DNA of 51,662 nt from Streptomyces longispororuber (lineage in GTDB: Bacteria; Actinomycetota; Actinomycetes; Streptomycetales; Streptomycetaceae), in the NCBI RefSeq assembly GCF_014656095.1, contig NZ_BNBT01000052.1, forward strand, positions 1 through 51,662, given 5' to 3'. Each line of letters starts with the position of its first letter. Positions within the stretch are counted from its first letter, which is position 1. The translations under genes were made by a program, and so were the position numbers. The notes beneath the pieces were generated by a model. That model was not told where the DNA came from and ran no database searches. It saw only the letters and a list, made by a program, of their open reading frames with translations. Below, in pieces: positions 16,250 through 24,582 of the stretch.

Positions 16250-18148
16250 TCAGCTCGGGCGGGCCATGGCCTTGACGAAGGCGCGCTCCACGTCGGCGGC
16301 GGACAGGACGCCGTAGATCTCGCCGGAGTCCTCGACGACGAGGTACTCGGTGGCGGGGGTGGCGCGCAGCCGGTCGAGGAGGTCCTCGCCCGCGAGGTCG
16401 GCGGGGACGCGCATGCCTTCGGTGATGTCCTGGGCGAGGCCGCTGACGGCGACCCAGGGCCTGCGGTGTTCGGGGACGCCGACGATGGCGGCCTCGCGGA
16501 CGACGGCCATGGGGTCGCCGTCCGGGTCGACGACGACGAGGGCACGGGCGCCGGCGGCGTTGGCGCGGCGCAGGGCCTCGGAGAGGGGCGTGTCCGTCTC
16601 GACCGGTACGGCGCGCCGGGTCAGGGCGCGGGCGCGCAGCTCGGGCAGGTGCTCGCGCAGCCGGGCCATGCGCAGGCTGTTGCCGGCGCCGGTCCAGATG
16701 ATGGCGGCGAGGATCGCGGCGAGCAGGGCGTCGGTGACGGCGTCCATGCCGCCGAGCTCCTCGGTGTCGCCGCCGAGCGCGCCGGACTGGTTGAGCAGGG
16801 GCAGGCCGATGAGGACGGAGATGGCGAGCACGCGGCCGACCCAGGCGGCGGCGACGGTGCCGGCCATGGGCCGCCCGGTGATCTTCCACACGACGGCGCG
16901 GAGCATGCGGCCGCCGTCGAGGGGCAGGCCGGGCAGCAGGTTGAAGACCGCCACGATGAGGTTGGAGATCATCAGGCCGGCGAGCAGGACGCCGGGGACG
17001 GTGTCGGGCTCGACGGCGCGCAGGCCCGCGTAGAAGACGCCCGCGAGGACGAGGGAGAGCAGGGGGCCGACGAAGGCCAGGACGAACTCGCGGCCGGGGG
17101 TCTCGGACTCCTTCTCGATCTCGCTGACGCCGCCGAAGAACTGGAGCTGGATGCGGCGCACCGGCAGCTTGAAGCGGAGGGCGGCGACGGTGTGCGCCAG
17201 CTCGTGCACGAGGACGGAGGCGTAGAAGGCGACGGCGAAGAACAGCGAGACCAGGTAGCGGGCGCCGCCGAGCTCGGGCAGGACGCGGTCGAGCTGGTCG
17301 CCGAAGACCCAGGTGATGAGGGCGGCGACGAGGAACCAGCTCGGGGCGACGTACACGGGCACGCCGAAGGGCCGCCCCATGAGCAGCCCGCCGCGGGGGT
17401 TCCTCGGCGCCTCCTTGGCGGCGTCGGCGGCGGTGCGCCGCGGCCGCCGCCCGGGCCGGCCGGGGCCGGGCGCGCGCCCGGACGCGCGATCCGGCGCGCG
17501 GTGAGCCTGCGGGGGGTACGGGGGGGCCGCCTCGCGGGTCTGGCGCGGTGCCGCCTCGCGGGGGTGCTGGGGTGCCGCCTCAGGGGCGTGGGCGGGGGCC
17601 GCTTCCTGGGCCTGCGGGGGTGCTGCCTCACCGGGCTGCGCAGGCGTCGCCTCGCCGAGCCGGACGGAGGCCGCTTCCCGAGCCTGCGGGGGTGCTGCCT
17701 CACCGGACTGTGGGGGCGTCGTCTCGCCGGGCTGGGCGAGGGCCGCCTCACGGGACTGTGAGGGTCCTGCCTCGCCGGACTGTGGAGGCGTCGCCTCGCC
17801 GGGTCGGGCGGGGGCCGCCTCGCGGGACTGCGGAGGGGTCGTCTCGTGGGGCCGGTGGGGGGCCGCCTCGCTCTGCTGGGCGGGGGGCTCCTCCGGTGCC
17901 TGGGGCCGGGGCGGGGTCTCGTGGGTGGGGTCCGGGAGGCCGTCGTCGTTCTGCGTACGGGTCGTGGCGGCGGCCTCCCGCGGGTGTCCGGGGGCGCCGG
18001 GTTCCGCCGCGCGCTCGGGGGCGGGGTCCTGGGCACCCGGCGCGTGGCCGGGGCCGGCCGCCTGAGGGCGCGGCTCGGGCGCGCCCGGCGCGTCGTGCTC
18101 GGGCGTGCTGTCGGACCGCGGCCTGCCGCTCGCGCCGCTCTCGTCCAC
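16250..18148 (-). CDS. M50 site-2 protease with CBS domain and octapeptide-repeat N-terminus
   Basis: 632-aa intramembrane metalloprotease (Rip3/SpoIVFB-like). Residues 1-255 are disordered and Pro/Ala/Glu-rich, with 15 consecutive octapeptides at 94-213. The protease core starts near residue 257 (MGRPFGVPVYVAPSW) with about six membrane segments, zinc motif H315-E316-x2-H319 (VHELAHT) and the third ligand D411 in NLLPGLPLDGG. A CBS pair (about 515-628) follows. GTG start with GAGGGG 5 nt upstream supports the long form; Met257 is an alternative start. Its substrate is probably an anti-sigma factor or membrane protein, not identifiable here. Confidence 0.92.
   Translation of the reverse strand: MDESGASGRPRSDSTPEHDAPGAPEPRPQAAGPGHAPGAQDPAPERAAEPGAPGHPREAAATTRTQNDDGLPDPTHETPPRPQAPEEPPAQQSEAAPHRPHETTPPQSREAAPARPGEATPPQSGEAGPSQSREAALAQPGETTPPQSGEAAPPQAREAASVRLGEATPAQPGEAAPPQAQEAAPAHAPEAAPQHPREAAPRQTREAAPPYPPQAHRAPDRASGRAPGPGRPGRRPRRTAADAAKEAPRNPRGGLLMGRPFGVPVYVAPSWFLVAALITWVFGDQLDRVLPELGGARYLVSLFFAVAFYASVLVHELAHTVAALRFKLPVRRIQLQFFGGVSEIEKESETPGREFVLAFVGPLLSLVLAGVFYAGLRAVEPDTVPGVLLAGLMISNLIVAVFNLLPGLPLDGGRMLRAVVWKITGRPMAGTVAAAWVGRVLAISVLIGLPLLNQSGALGGDTEELGGMDAVTDALLAAILAAIIWTGAGNSLRMARLREHLPELRARALTRRAVPVETDTPLSEALRRANAAGARALVVVDPDGDPMAVVREAAIVGVPEHRRPWVAVSGLAQDITEGMRVPADLAGEDLLDRLRATPATEYLVVEDSGEIYGVLSAADVERAFVKAMARPS
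17510..17869 (-). repeat. 24-bp tandem repeat, 15 octapeptide units in the protease gene
   Basis: 360 bp encode 15 uninterrupted octads with pattern E-[AT]-[ATG]-P-x-Q-x-[GR], for example EAAPARPG, EATPPQSG, ETTPPQSG, EAAPPQAR, EATPAQPG. Units diverge more at the ends than in the middle. Such repeats change copy number by slippage, so length may vary between strains. Confidence 0.9.
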
Positions 18149-18247
18149 GGTGTCCCCTCGTTCGAAGCGTCACCCGCTCCTGCCGTGGCGCGGGTACACG
18201 CACGATCATGCAGGGCGAGAGGGTCTGTCGTCGATGGTATGCGGCCG

Positions 18248-18270
18248 TTGTCAGTGGCGGGTCGTAGGGT
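18248..18270 (+). promoter_or_regulatory. RecA-NDp/PafBC DNA-damage promoter of the RecB-type nuclease
   Basis: TTGTCAGTG (18248-18256), 8-nt spacer, TAGGGT (18265-18270). This matches every defined position of TTGTCRGTG-N8-TAnnnT, the RecA-independent DNA-damage promoter that PafBC activates in mycobacteria. The -10 ends 8 nt before the nuclease ATG, so transcription should begin at or next to the start codon. Confidence 0.75.
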
Positions 18271-18278
18271 CTGACGTC

Positions 18279-19169
18279 ATGGAGACCAGGACCGACGCCG
18301 CCGCGGCGTCCGCGGCGGTGGCGCGCCCCGATTCGCTGTCGCCCTCGCGGGCGAGCGATTTCATGCAGTGCCCGCTGCTCTACCGCTTCCGGGTGATCGA
18401 CAAGCTGCCGGAGAAGCCGAGCGAGGCGGCCACGCGCGGCACGCTGGTCCACGCGGTCCTGGAGAGACTCTTCGACGCCCCCGCGGCCGAGCGGACCGCG
18501 CCGCGCGCCAAGGCGCTGGTGCCCGGTCAGTGGGACCGGCTGCGCGAGGCGCGGCCGGAGCTGGCCGAGCTGTTCGCGGACGACGCCGAGGGCGAGCGGC
18601 TCACGCGGTGGCTCGCGGACGCCGAGCGGCTGGTGGAGCGGTGGTTCACGCTGGAGGACCCCACGCGTCTGGAGCCCGCCGAGCGGGAGCTGTTCGTGCA
18701 GGCCGAGCTGGAGTCGGGCCTGAAGCTGCGGGGGATCATCGACCGGGTGGACGTCGCGCCGACGGGCGAGGTCCGCATCGTGGACTACAAGACGGGCAAG
18801 GCCCCCCGCCCCGAGTACGCGGAGGGCGCGCTGTTCCAGATGAAGTTCTACGCCCTGGTGGTGTGGCGTCTGAAGGGCCTGCTGCCGCGGCGGCTCCAGC
18901 TCGTGTACCTGGGCAGCGGCGACGTGATCACGTACGACCCGGTGGAGGCGGACCTGGAGCGGGTGGAGCGCAAGCTGCTCGCGCTGTGGGAGGCGATCGT
19001 CGCGGCGACGGAGAGCGGTGACTGGCGGCCGCGCCCGACCAAGCTGTGCGGCTGGTGCGACCACCAGGCCGTGTGTCCGGAATTCGGCGGCACTCCCCCG
19101 CCGTACCCGCTCCCCGTGAGGGCGCCCGCGTCGGCCGTCGGCGAGCAGGGCAGAATGGGCCCGGGCTAG
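18279..19169 (+). CDS. RecB-family PD-(D/E)XK nuclease with Fe-S cluster
   Basis: 296-aa nuclease of the Cas4/AddB-like group. It has LSPSRASDFMQCPLLYRF (C31), GTLVHAVLERLF (H58), the catalytic D155 in LRGIIDRVD, D169-Y-K171 in IVDYKTGKAP, and a C-terminal Cys triplet C257-x2-C260-x5-C266 (CGWCDHQAVC). Together with C31 this can bind a 4Fe-4S cluster. No helicase is adjacent, so it is a stand-alone exonuclease. The ATG at METRTDA lies 8 nt after a DNA-damage -10, and no ribosome-binding site is present. The response regulator follows 15 nt downstream, so both are probably co-transcribed. Confidence 0.92.
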   Translation: METRTDAAAASAAVARPDSLSPSRASDFMQCPLLYRFRVIDKLPEKPSEAATRGTLVHAVLERLFDAPAAERTAPRAKALVPGQWDRLREARPELAELFADDAEGERLTRWLADAERLVERWFTLEDPTRLEPAERELFVQAELESGLKLRGIIDRVDVAPTGEVRIVDYKTGKAPRPEYAEGALFQMKFYALVVWRLKGLLPRRLQLVYLGSGDVITYDPVEADLERVERKLLALWEAIVAATESGDWRPRPTKLCGWCDHQAVCPEFGGTPPPYPLPVRAPASAVGEQGRMGPG

Positions 19170-19184
19170 GCGAAGGAGAGTTAC

Positions 19185-19856
19185 GTGGCCATCCGTGTCC
19201 TACTGGTCGACGACCAGCCGCTGCTGCGCACGGGCTTCCGGATGATCCTGGAGGCCGAGCAGGACATCGCGGTCGTCGGCGAGGCCGGAGACGGCCTGCA
19301 GGCTCTGGACCAGGTGCGGGCGCTGCAGCCCGACGTGGTCCTCATGGACATCCGCATGCCGCGGATGGACGGCGTCGAGGCCACCCGGCAGATCACCGGG
19401 CCCGGCCGGGACGGCCCGGCGAAGGTGCTGGTCCTGACGACGTTCGACCTCGACGAGTACGTGGTGGAGGCGCTGCGCGCGGGCGCGAGCGGCTTCCTGC
19501 TCAAGGACGCCCCGGCGAACGAGCTGGTGCAGGCCATCCGGGTGGTGGCCGCGGGCGAGGCGATGCTGGCACCCAGCATCACCCGGCGGCTCCTCGACAA
19601 GTACGCGGGGCACCTGCCGTCGGGGGACGAGCCGGTTCCGGACACGCTGCACACGCTGACCGAGCGGGAGGTGGAGGTCCTCAAGCTGGTGGCCCGGGGG
19701 CTGTCCAACGCGGAGATCGCCGCGGACCTGTTCGTGAGCGAGACCACGGTGAAGACGCACGTGGGGCACGTGCTGACGAAGCTGGGGCTGCGGGACCGGG
19801 TGCAGGCCGCGGTGTACGCGTACGAGAGCGGTCTCGTACGGCCCGGGGCGCAGTAG
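19185..19856 (+). CDS. Orphan NarL/LuxR-type response regulator
   Basis: 223-aa regulator. Receiver domain at 1-120 has the acidic pair D9-D10, phospho-acceptor D55 (VVLMDIRMPRMDG), T86/T87 and K108 (GFLLKDAP). The LuxR helix-turn-helix is at about 155-215 (LTEREVEVLKLVARGLSNAEIAADLFVSETTVKTHVGHVL). GTG start with AAGGAGAG. No histidine kinase gene is in the window. It sits 15 nt behind the RecB-type nuclease, so the DNA-damage promoter may drive it. Confidence 0.92.
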   Translation: MAIRVLLVDDQPLLRTGFRMILEAEQDIAVVGEAGDGLQALDQVRALQPDVVLMDIRMPRMDGVEATRQITGPGRDGPAKVLVLTTFDLDEYVVEALRAGASGFLLKDAPANELVQAIRVVAAGEAMLAPSITRRLLDKYAGHLPSGDEPVPDTLHTLTEREVEVLKLVARGLSNAEIAADLFVSETTVKTHVGHVLTKLGLRDRVQAAVYAYESGLVRPGAQ

Positions 19857-19928
19857 CCGCTCCCCCGGGACTCCGGGAAAGCGGGCGGCGGCCCTCCGCA
19901 GGCGGCCGGCCGCCGGTAGTACGCGAAG

Positions 19929-19970
19929 CGACGAGGCCCTGCTTCCCTTCCGGGAGGCAGGGCCTCGTCG
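19929..19970. terminator. Bidirectional hairpin terminator
   Basis: 19-bp stem (CGACGAGGCCCTGCTTCCC with its complement, one G-T pair) and a 4-nt loop ttcc. It lies between the convergent response-regulator and peptide-binding-protein genes. Confidence 0.88.
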
Positions 19971-19983
19971 TGTGCGCGGGTGC

Positions 19984-21564
19984 TCAGTCCTTGCTCAGTT
20001 CCCAGAAGCGGAAGACCGTCGACGGGTCCAGGCAGGACTCCACGCCGTAGACGTTCTGGCGGACCACCGCGTACTGCTTGGCCTGCCAGACCGGGAGGAT
20101 GGGCAGCTCCTCGGCGACGATGTCCTGGAGGCGGCCGTAGTCCTTGTCGGTCGAGGTGCGGTCGCTCTGCGCGGCCATGCCGGGGATGATCTTCCCGGTG
20201 ATGGTGCTGTTCTCGTAGTGGTTGGACAGCACGTTGCCCTTGCCGAAGAACGGCTGCGTGAAGTTGTCCGGGTCCGGGTAGTCCGGCACCCAGCCCTTGA
20301 CGTACACGCCGTACTTGCCGGCCTTGATGTCCTTCTCGTACTGCTCGAACGGGACGGACTTCACGTCCGCCTCGAACAGGCCGCTGGCGTTGAGCTGCTT
20401 GGCGACGGCGCGCAGCGCCTCGTCGGTGGCCGGGCCGTAACGGGACGGCGTGGACCACAGGGTGAGCCGGGCCTTGCCGTCGACGCCGGCCTGGCGCAGG
20501 GCGGCGGCGGCCTTGTCGCGCTGGGGGCGGGCGCCGTAGGTGTCGAAGAAGGCCGTGTTGTGGCCGCCGATGCCCGCCGGGACGATGGAGTACAGCGGCG
20601 TCGCCGTGTTCTGGTACACCTCGTCGACCAGGGCCTCGCGGTCCAGCAGGTAGGCGACGGCCTTGCGCACGCCGAGCTTGCCGACGACCGGGTCCTTCAT
20701 GTTGAAGACCAGGTGCTGGACCTCGGCGCTGGTGCCCTCCACGACCTCCAGGTCGTGGTCGGTGGAGTTCTTCTCGATGTCGGCGATGTCCCCGGCGGCG
20801 AGGCCTCGGTAGGCGATGTCGATCTTCTCGTCGGTGACGGCCTGCTTGAGCGCCTTGCGGTCGTCGCGGAAGAAGCGGAGGGTGACGCCCTCGTTCTTGG
20901 GTTTGGCGGTGCCGCGGTAGGCGTCGTTGACGGAGAAGACCGCCTCGTCCTTGCTGAAGGATTCGAGCGTGTACGGGCCGGAGCCCACGGCCTCGCCGTC
21001 GGTGCGGAGCTTGTCGGCGGGGTACTCGCGGTGGTCGACGATGGAGCCGGCGCCCGAGGCTATCTTGCTCGGGAAGGTGGCGTCGGGGCCCTTGAGCTTG
21101 AAGACCACGGTCTTGTCGTCCGGCGTCTGGACGCGGTCCAGCATCGGGAACATGGGCGCCGGGCCCTTGTCGTCGTTGATCTTCAGCATGCGGTCGAAGG
21201 AGAACTTGACGTCCTTCGACGTGAGGGCGTTGCCGTTGCTGAACTTCAGGCCCTCGCGCAGGGTGCAGGTGTAGACCTGGGCGCGCTGGTCGGTGAAGCC
21301 GCACTTCCGGGCGGCCTCGGGCTCCGGTTCGGTGGCGCCCTTGGGGAAGCTCAGCAGCGACTGGAAGACGTTGTTGAAAAGCAGCCAGGAGCCGGGGTCG
21401 TAGCCGGAGGCCGGGTCGGTGGCGAGGACGTCGTCGGACATGCCGACGACCACGGAGTCACTGTCCTCGGCCGACCCGGAGGACTCCGAGCCACAGCCGG
21501 TGAGGAGGGCGGCGGCCAGGCCGGAGGAGAGGGGGAGGGCCAGCCACGGGTTGCGCATTTTCAC
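19984..21564 (-). CDS. ABC transporter substrate-binding lipoprotein (SBP family 5), copy 1
   Basis: About 526-aa oligopeptide/nickel-type solute-binding protein. Signal peptide ends in LLTGC with lipidated Cys24, followed by the family 5 fold (VVVGMSDDVLATDP, LTSKDVKFSFDRML, VAYLLDREALVDEVY, VYVKGWVPDYPDPDNF). I use the GTG 6 nt before the first ATG because AAGG is 7 nt upstream of it; MRNPWLAL at 21558 is the alternative. It is 43 nt downstream of a paralogue in the same orientation. No permease or ATPase gene lies nearby, so it must use a transporter encoded elsewhere. Confidence 0.9.
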   Translation of the reverse strand: MKMRNPWLALPLSSGLAAALLTGCGSESSGSAEDSDSVVVGMSDDVLATDPASGYDPGSWLLFNNVFQSLLSFPKGATEPEPEAARKCGFTDQRAQVYTCTLREGLKFSNGNALTSKDVKFSFDRMLKINDDKGPAPMFPMLDRVQTPDDKTVVFKLKGPDATFPSKIASGAGSIVDHREYPADKLRTDGEAVGSGPYTLESFSKDEAVFSVNDAYRGTAKPKNEGVTLRFFRDDRKALKQAVTDEKIDIAYRGLAAGDIADIEKNSTDHDLEVVEGTSAEVQHLVFNMKDPVVGKLGVRKAVAYLLDREALVDEVYQNTATPLYSIVPAGIGGHNTAFFDTYGARPQRDKAAAALRQAGVDGKARLTLWSTPSRYGPATDEALRAVAKQLNASGLFEADVKSVPFEQYEKDIKAGKYGVYVKGWVPDYPDPDNFTQPFFGKGNVLSNHYENSTITGKIIPGMAAQSDRTSTDKDYGRLQDIVAEELPILPVWQAKQYAVVRQNVYGVESCLDPSTVFRFWELSKD

Positions 21565-21607
21565 TTGCGTGCCTTGTCGTTGTTTCCGTCTCGGGGTGCG
21601 GGGCGGG

Positions 21608-23215
21608 TCAGTCGCCCACACCACGGGCGAGCTCCCACAACTGGAGGTTGGAGGAGGAGTTGAGAGCCCATTCGACGCCCGTGATGTCATCGCGGGCGGC
21701 GATGTACTGCTTGCCCTGCCACAGCGGGAGCACCGGGACGTCGTCGGCCACGATGTCCTGGATCCGCTCCAGGCTCTTGGCGGCGCTGAGGCGGTCGGCC
21801 TCGCGGCGCGAGGCCGGGATCAGCTCGCTGTTGATGGTGTTGTTGCGGTAGGGCGAACCGAGGAAGTTGTCCTCGTCGAGGAACGGCGCGAGGAAGTTGT
21901 CGGCGTCCGGGAAGTCGGGGAACCAGCCCATGCCGTAGACGTCGTACTCGCCCTTCTGCTCGGCGGCGCGGAAGGTGTTCCAGATGTGGCCCTTGATCTG
22001 CACGTCGAAGAGGCCGCTGTCGTTGAGCTGCTGACGCAGCGTCTCGAACTCCTTCTTCGTGGCCGGGCCGTAGTGGTCGGTGGTGTAGTGCAGCGTCAGC
22101 TTGACCGGGGCGTCGATGCCCGCGCGGCGCAGGATGTCCTTGGCCTTCTTGGGGCTCGGCTCGCTGTAGCGGTTGAAGAAGGAGTTGGAGTGGCCCGTGA
22201 TGGTGGTGGGCACCAGGGAGTACAGCGGGTCCGCGGAGGAGCCGTACACCTCGCCGATCAGCGCGCCGCGGTCGATGACCTGCGCCATGGCCTGGCGGAC
22301 GGCCTTGTCCTTCACGCTCGGCGCGTTGGTGTTGAAGGCGAGGTAGCGGATCTCCAGGCCAGGCATGTCGACGAGGTCGATGTTCTTGGCCGGGCTGGTG
22401 TCGAGCCGCTTGATCTGCTCGGGCGACATGGTGCGCGTCATCAGGTCGATGTCGCCGTCCTCCAGGGCCTCGCCCATGGCGGAGGCGTTCTGGAAGGTGC
22501 GCAGTTCGACCTTGTCGTTCTGCGGCGTGAACGAGCCCTTGTACTTGGGGTTCTTGGTGAAGACGGCCTTGACGAGCTGGTTGTCCTCGACCTCCTGCTT
22601 GACGGTGTACGGGCCGGAGCCGTCCAGCTCGAAGCCGTCGCGCAGCTTGTTCTTGTCGTAGTGGTCGGGGCTGACGATGCCCGCGGTCGGTGTGGCGAGC
22701 TTGTACGGGAAGGTCGCGTCCGGGGTCTTCAGGTGGAAGACGATCCCGCGCTCGCCCTGGACCTCGATGGTCTCGACGTTCGACACGAGCTGGGCCGAAC
22801 CGCTGGGGTTGGCGACCTTCATGTCGCGAACGCGCTCGATGGAGAACTTCACGTCGGAGGCGGTCAGCGGCTTGCCGTCGGCGAAGGTGAGGTCCTTGCG
22901 CAGGGTGCACGCGTAGCGCTCGTTGCCGGTGTCGGTGAAGCCGCACTTCTGGGCGGCCTCGGGCTCCGGCTCGCCGCCCCCGCGCGGCAGGGCCATGAGC
23001 GTCTGGAGGGTCTGGCGCAGGACGTTCCAGGAGCCGGCGTCGTAGGCGTACGCCGGATCGAAGGGCGCCGGTACCTCCTTGGAGGCCGTGAACCGGTCCG
23101 TGGTCCCCGCGGCGATGGGGTCGTCACCGTCCCCGCTGCCGGAACCGCCACACGCGGCGAGCGTGGGGGCGAGCAGACCTATCAGGGCCGGCAGCACCAA
23201 AGTCTTGCGGTTCAT
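21608..23215 (-). CDS. ABC transporter substrate-binding lipoprotein (SBP family 5), copy 2
   Basis: 535-aa paralogue of the downstream gene, with the same landmarks: lipobox LAAC (Cys22), LTASDVKFSIERVRDMK, CGFTDTGNERYACTLRKDL, VRQAMAQVIDRGALIGEVY, YGMGWFPDFPDADNF. ATG with GGAGA 9 nt upstream. The shared CGFTD...YxCTLR block points to a tandem duplication. Probably first gene of a two-gene operon. Likely ligands are peptides; the sequence does not resolve them. Confidence 0.91.
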   Translation of the reverse strand: MNRKTLVLPALIGLLAPTLAACGGSGSGDGDDPIAAGTTDRFTASKEVPAPFDPAYAYDAGSWNVLRQTLQTLMALPRGGGEPEPEAAQKCGFTDTGNERYACTLRKDLTFADGKPLTASDVKFSIERVRDMKVANPSGSAQLVSNVETIEVQGERGIVFHLKTPDATFPYKLATPTAGIVSPDHYDKNKLRDGFELDGSGPYTVKQEVEDNQLVKAVFTKNPKYKGSFTPQNDKVELRTFQNASAMGEALEDGDIDLMTRTMSPEQIKRLDTSPAKNIDLVDMPGLEIRYLAFNTNAPSVKDKAVRQAMAQVIDRGALIGEVYGSSADPLYSLVPTTITGHSNSFFNRYSEPSPKKAKDILRRAGIDAPVKLTLHYTTDHYGPATKKEFETLRQQLNDSGLFDVQIKGHIWNTFRAAEQKGEYDVYGMGWFPDFPDADNFLAPFLDEDNFLGSPYRNNTINSELIPASRREADRLSAAKSLERIQDIVADDVPVLPLWQGKQYIAARDDITGVEWALNSSSNLQLWELARGVGD

Positions 23216-23605
23216 GCTGGACGTTCTCCAGAACTCTTGATCCCGTGTTTCCGGCAACGGCGGGGTGGGTTCGACAGGGGCACGGGGGGTGGCAGCGATG
23301 TTCTCGCGACGAGATTAGTCCGCACCACTGGGGGCGTTGACGGGGACCGGAGTTGAGGCACCATCACGCAGGGATACCGGGCGGGGACGCACCGATAACC
23401 CGACACCGGAAGGTTTCGTGCACCACCGGTTCAATCAGGACACAAGGGCATGCCTCATGGGGGGCGAACAGCCCCTCCTGCACAAGGCGACGCGCCTGTC
23501 GACCCCCATGCCAGTGGGAAACGTCACACTTTCAACAGGGTGCCTGCTCTGGGCTTTTCGGCCACCCGGCTGGTTCCCCACAGCCGGGGGCGTCCCGGCC
23601 GCCGC
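23216..23605. promoter_or_regulatory. Upstream region of the binding-protein pair with possible operator
   Basis: 390-bp gap. On the minus strand TAATCT (23312-23317) could be a -10 about 97 nt before the start codon. It overlaps a palindrome TCTCG-CGA-CGAGA at 23302-23314, a plausible regulator site. The other half, toward the HAD gene, includes AT-richer sequence without a gene and the hairpin at 23565-23588. Confidence 0.35.
23565..23588 (-). terminator. Hairpin downstream of HAD hydrolase
   Basis: 8-bp stem CCCGGCTG / CAGCCGGG with an 8-nt loop, 18 nt past the HAD stop codon. No T tract follows. Confidence 0.5.
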
Positions 23606-24316
23606 TCAGGCGCGGCCCGCCGGGGTGCTCATCAGGCCGCGCAGGAAGTCCAGGTCGACGTGTTCGAGGGAGGGTACGACGGTGCGGCCCGCGGCCGGGG
23701 CGATGGGCGCGACGGACGGCACGGCCACCACCCGGCAGCCGGCGGCCTCGGCGGCGGCCACGCCGGTCGCGGTGTCCTCGACGACGGCGCAGCGGGCCGG
23801 GTCGGCGCCGAGGCCGGACGCGGCGAGCAGGTACGGCTCGGGGTGGGGCTTGGTGCGGGCCACCTCGTCGCCGGCGACGGTCAGGGCGAAGTGGTGGGCA
23901 CCGATGGAGTCCAGGACGCGGTCGATGATGCGCCGGTGCGAGGCGGAGACGAGGGCGGTGGGCACCTTGTGGGTGGACAGCTCCGCGAGCAGCCGGGCGG
24001 CGCCGGGCATCAGCGGCAGGGAGCGGCTGATGCGGTCCTCGAAGCCGTCGTTGAGCAGGACGGTGAGTTCGTCGAGGGTGATGTCGGCGCCGGTGGCCTC
24101 GATGAGGAAGCCGGCGCTGCGCGACATGGGGCCGCCGACGACGACGTCGCGCCAGGACTCGTCAAGGGTGTGGCCGAGCGAGGCGAACACCTCGACCTCG
24201 GCGTCCCACCAGAAGCCCTCGGTGTCCACGAGCGTGCCGTCCATGTCGAGGAGAACGGCCTGCAGGGCGGAGCCTTCGGCTGTGCGGCTACCGAGCGCGG
24301 GGACCGTACTGGTCAT
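23606..24316 (-). CDS. HAD-superfamily hydrolase (beta-phosphoglucomutase-like)
   Basis: 236-aa phosphatase. Motif I DMDGTLVDTE gives nucleophile D24 and acid/base D26; motif II is TALVSAS, motif III K in RTKPHPEPYL, and motif IV VVEDTATGVAAAEAAG. A helical cap sits after motif I (about 35-95), the pattern of subfamily IA phosphatases and phosphomutases. Substrate unknown. GGAGG precedes the ATG. It is downstream of metH on the same strand but a hairpin and a repeat element lie between, so it is probably transcribed separately. Confidence 0.92.
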   Translation of the reverse strand: MTSTVPALGSRTAEGSALQAVLLDMDGTLVDTEGFWWDAEVEVFASLGHTLDESWRDVVVGGPMSRSAGFLIEATGADITLDELTVLLNDGFEDRISRSLPLMPGAARLLAELSTHKVPTALVSASHRRIIDRVLDSIGAHHFALTVAGDEVARTKPHPEPYLLAASGLGADPARCAVVEDTATGVAAAEAAGCRVVAVPSVAPIAPAAGRTVVPSLEHVDLDFLRGLMSTPAGRA

Positions 24317-24341
24317 CCGTACACCTCCATGAGGGACGAGA

Positions 24342-24369
24342 AGGCCGGTCCCCCAGGGGGGACCGGCCT
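24342..24369 (-). terminator. Hairpin between metH and HAD genes
   Basis: 12-13-bp perfect stem (AGGCCGGTCCCCC and its complement) around a tiny loop, upstream of the HAD ribosome-binding site. It lies 214 nt beyond the metH stop, past the repeat element, and may end metH read-through. Confidence 0.65.
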
Positions 24370-24449
24370 GTCTAGCTGGGCCGACCAGTGTACGTTTCCC
24401 TCGCGGGGCGCGCTGTGGGATATACGCGCGCTTGGGCGAGGGGTGGTGT

Positions 24450-24560
24450 GGGGGCGTTGCCCCCGGGTTCCCCCCTTATCGGCCTTCGGCCTTGTCCTCA
24501 AACGCCGGACGGGCTGGATTTCTCCCGCCGGCCGCCGGACGGGCTGGATTTCTCCCGGTC
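24450..24560. repeat. Composite intergenic element, copy A
   Basis: Order: hairpin GGGGGC-gtt-GCCCCC, C-rich linker, hairpin GGCC-ttc-GGCC, then the conserved box TCCTCAAACGCCGGACGGGC. A second copy of the 14-mer CGCCGGACGGGCTG follows 30 bp later (24503 and 24533), each copy followed by GATTTCTCCCG. The same architecture is found at copy B (29299 onward). Confidence 0.85.
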
Positions 24561-24582
24561 CGCCGTCGGGCGGGCCGGGGGC

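Noticed and set aside
18105..18278. Upstream extension of the RecB nuclease
   Set aside because: It is antisense to the site-2 protease start region and contains the DNA-damage promoter; the conserved fold begins after the ATG at 18279.
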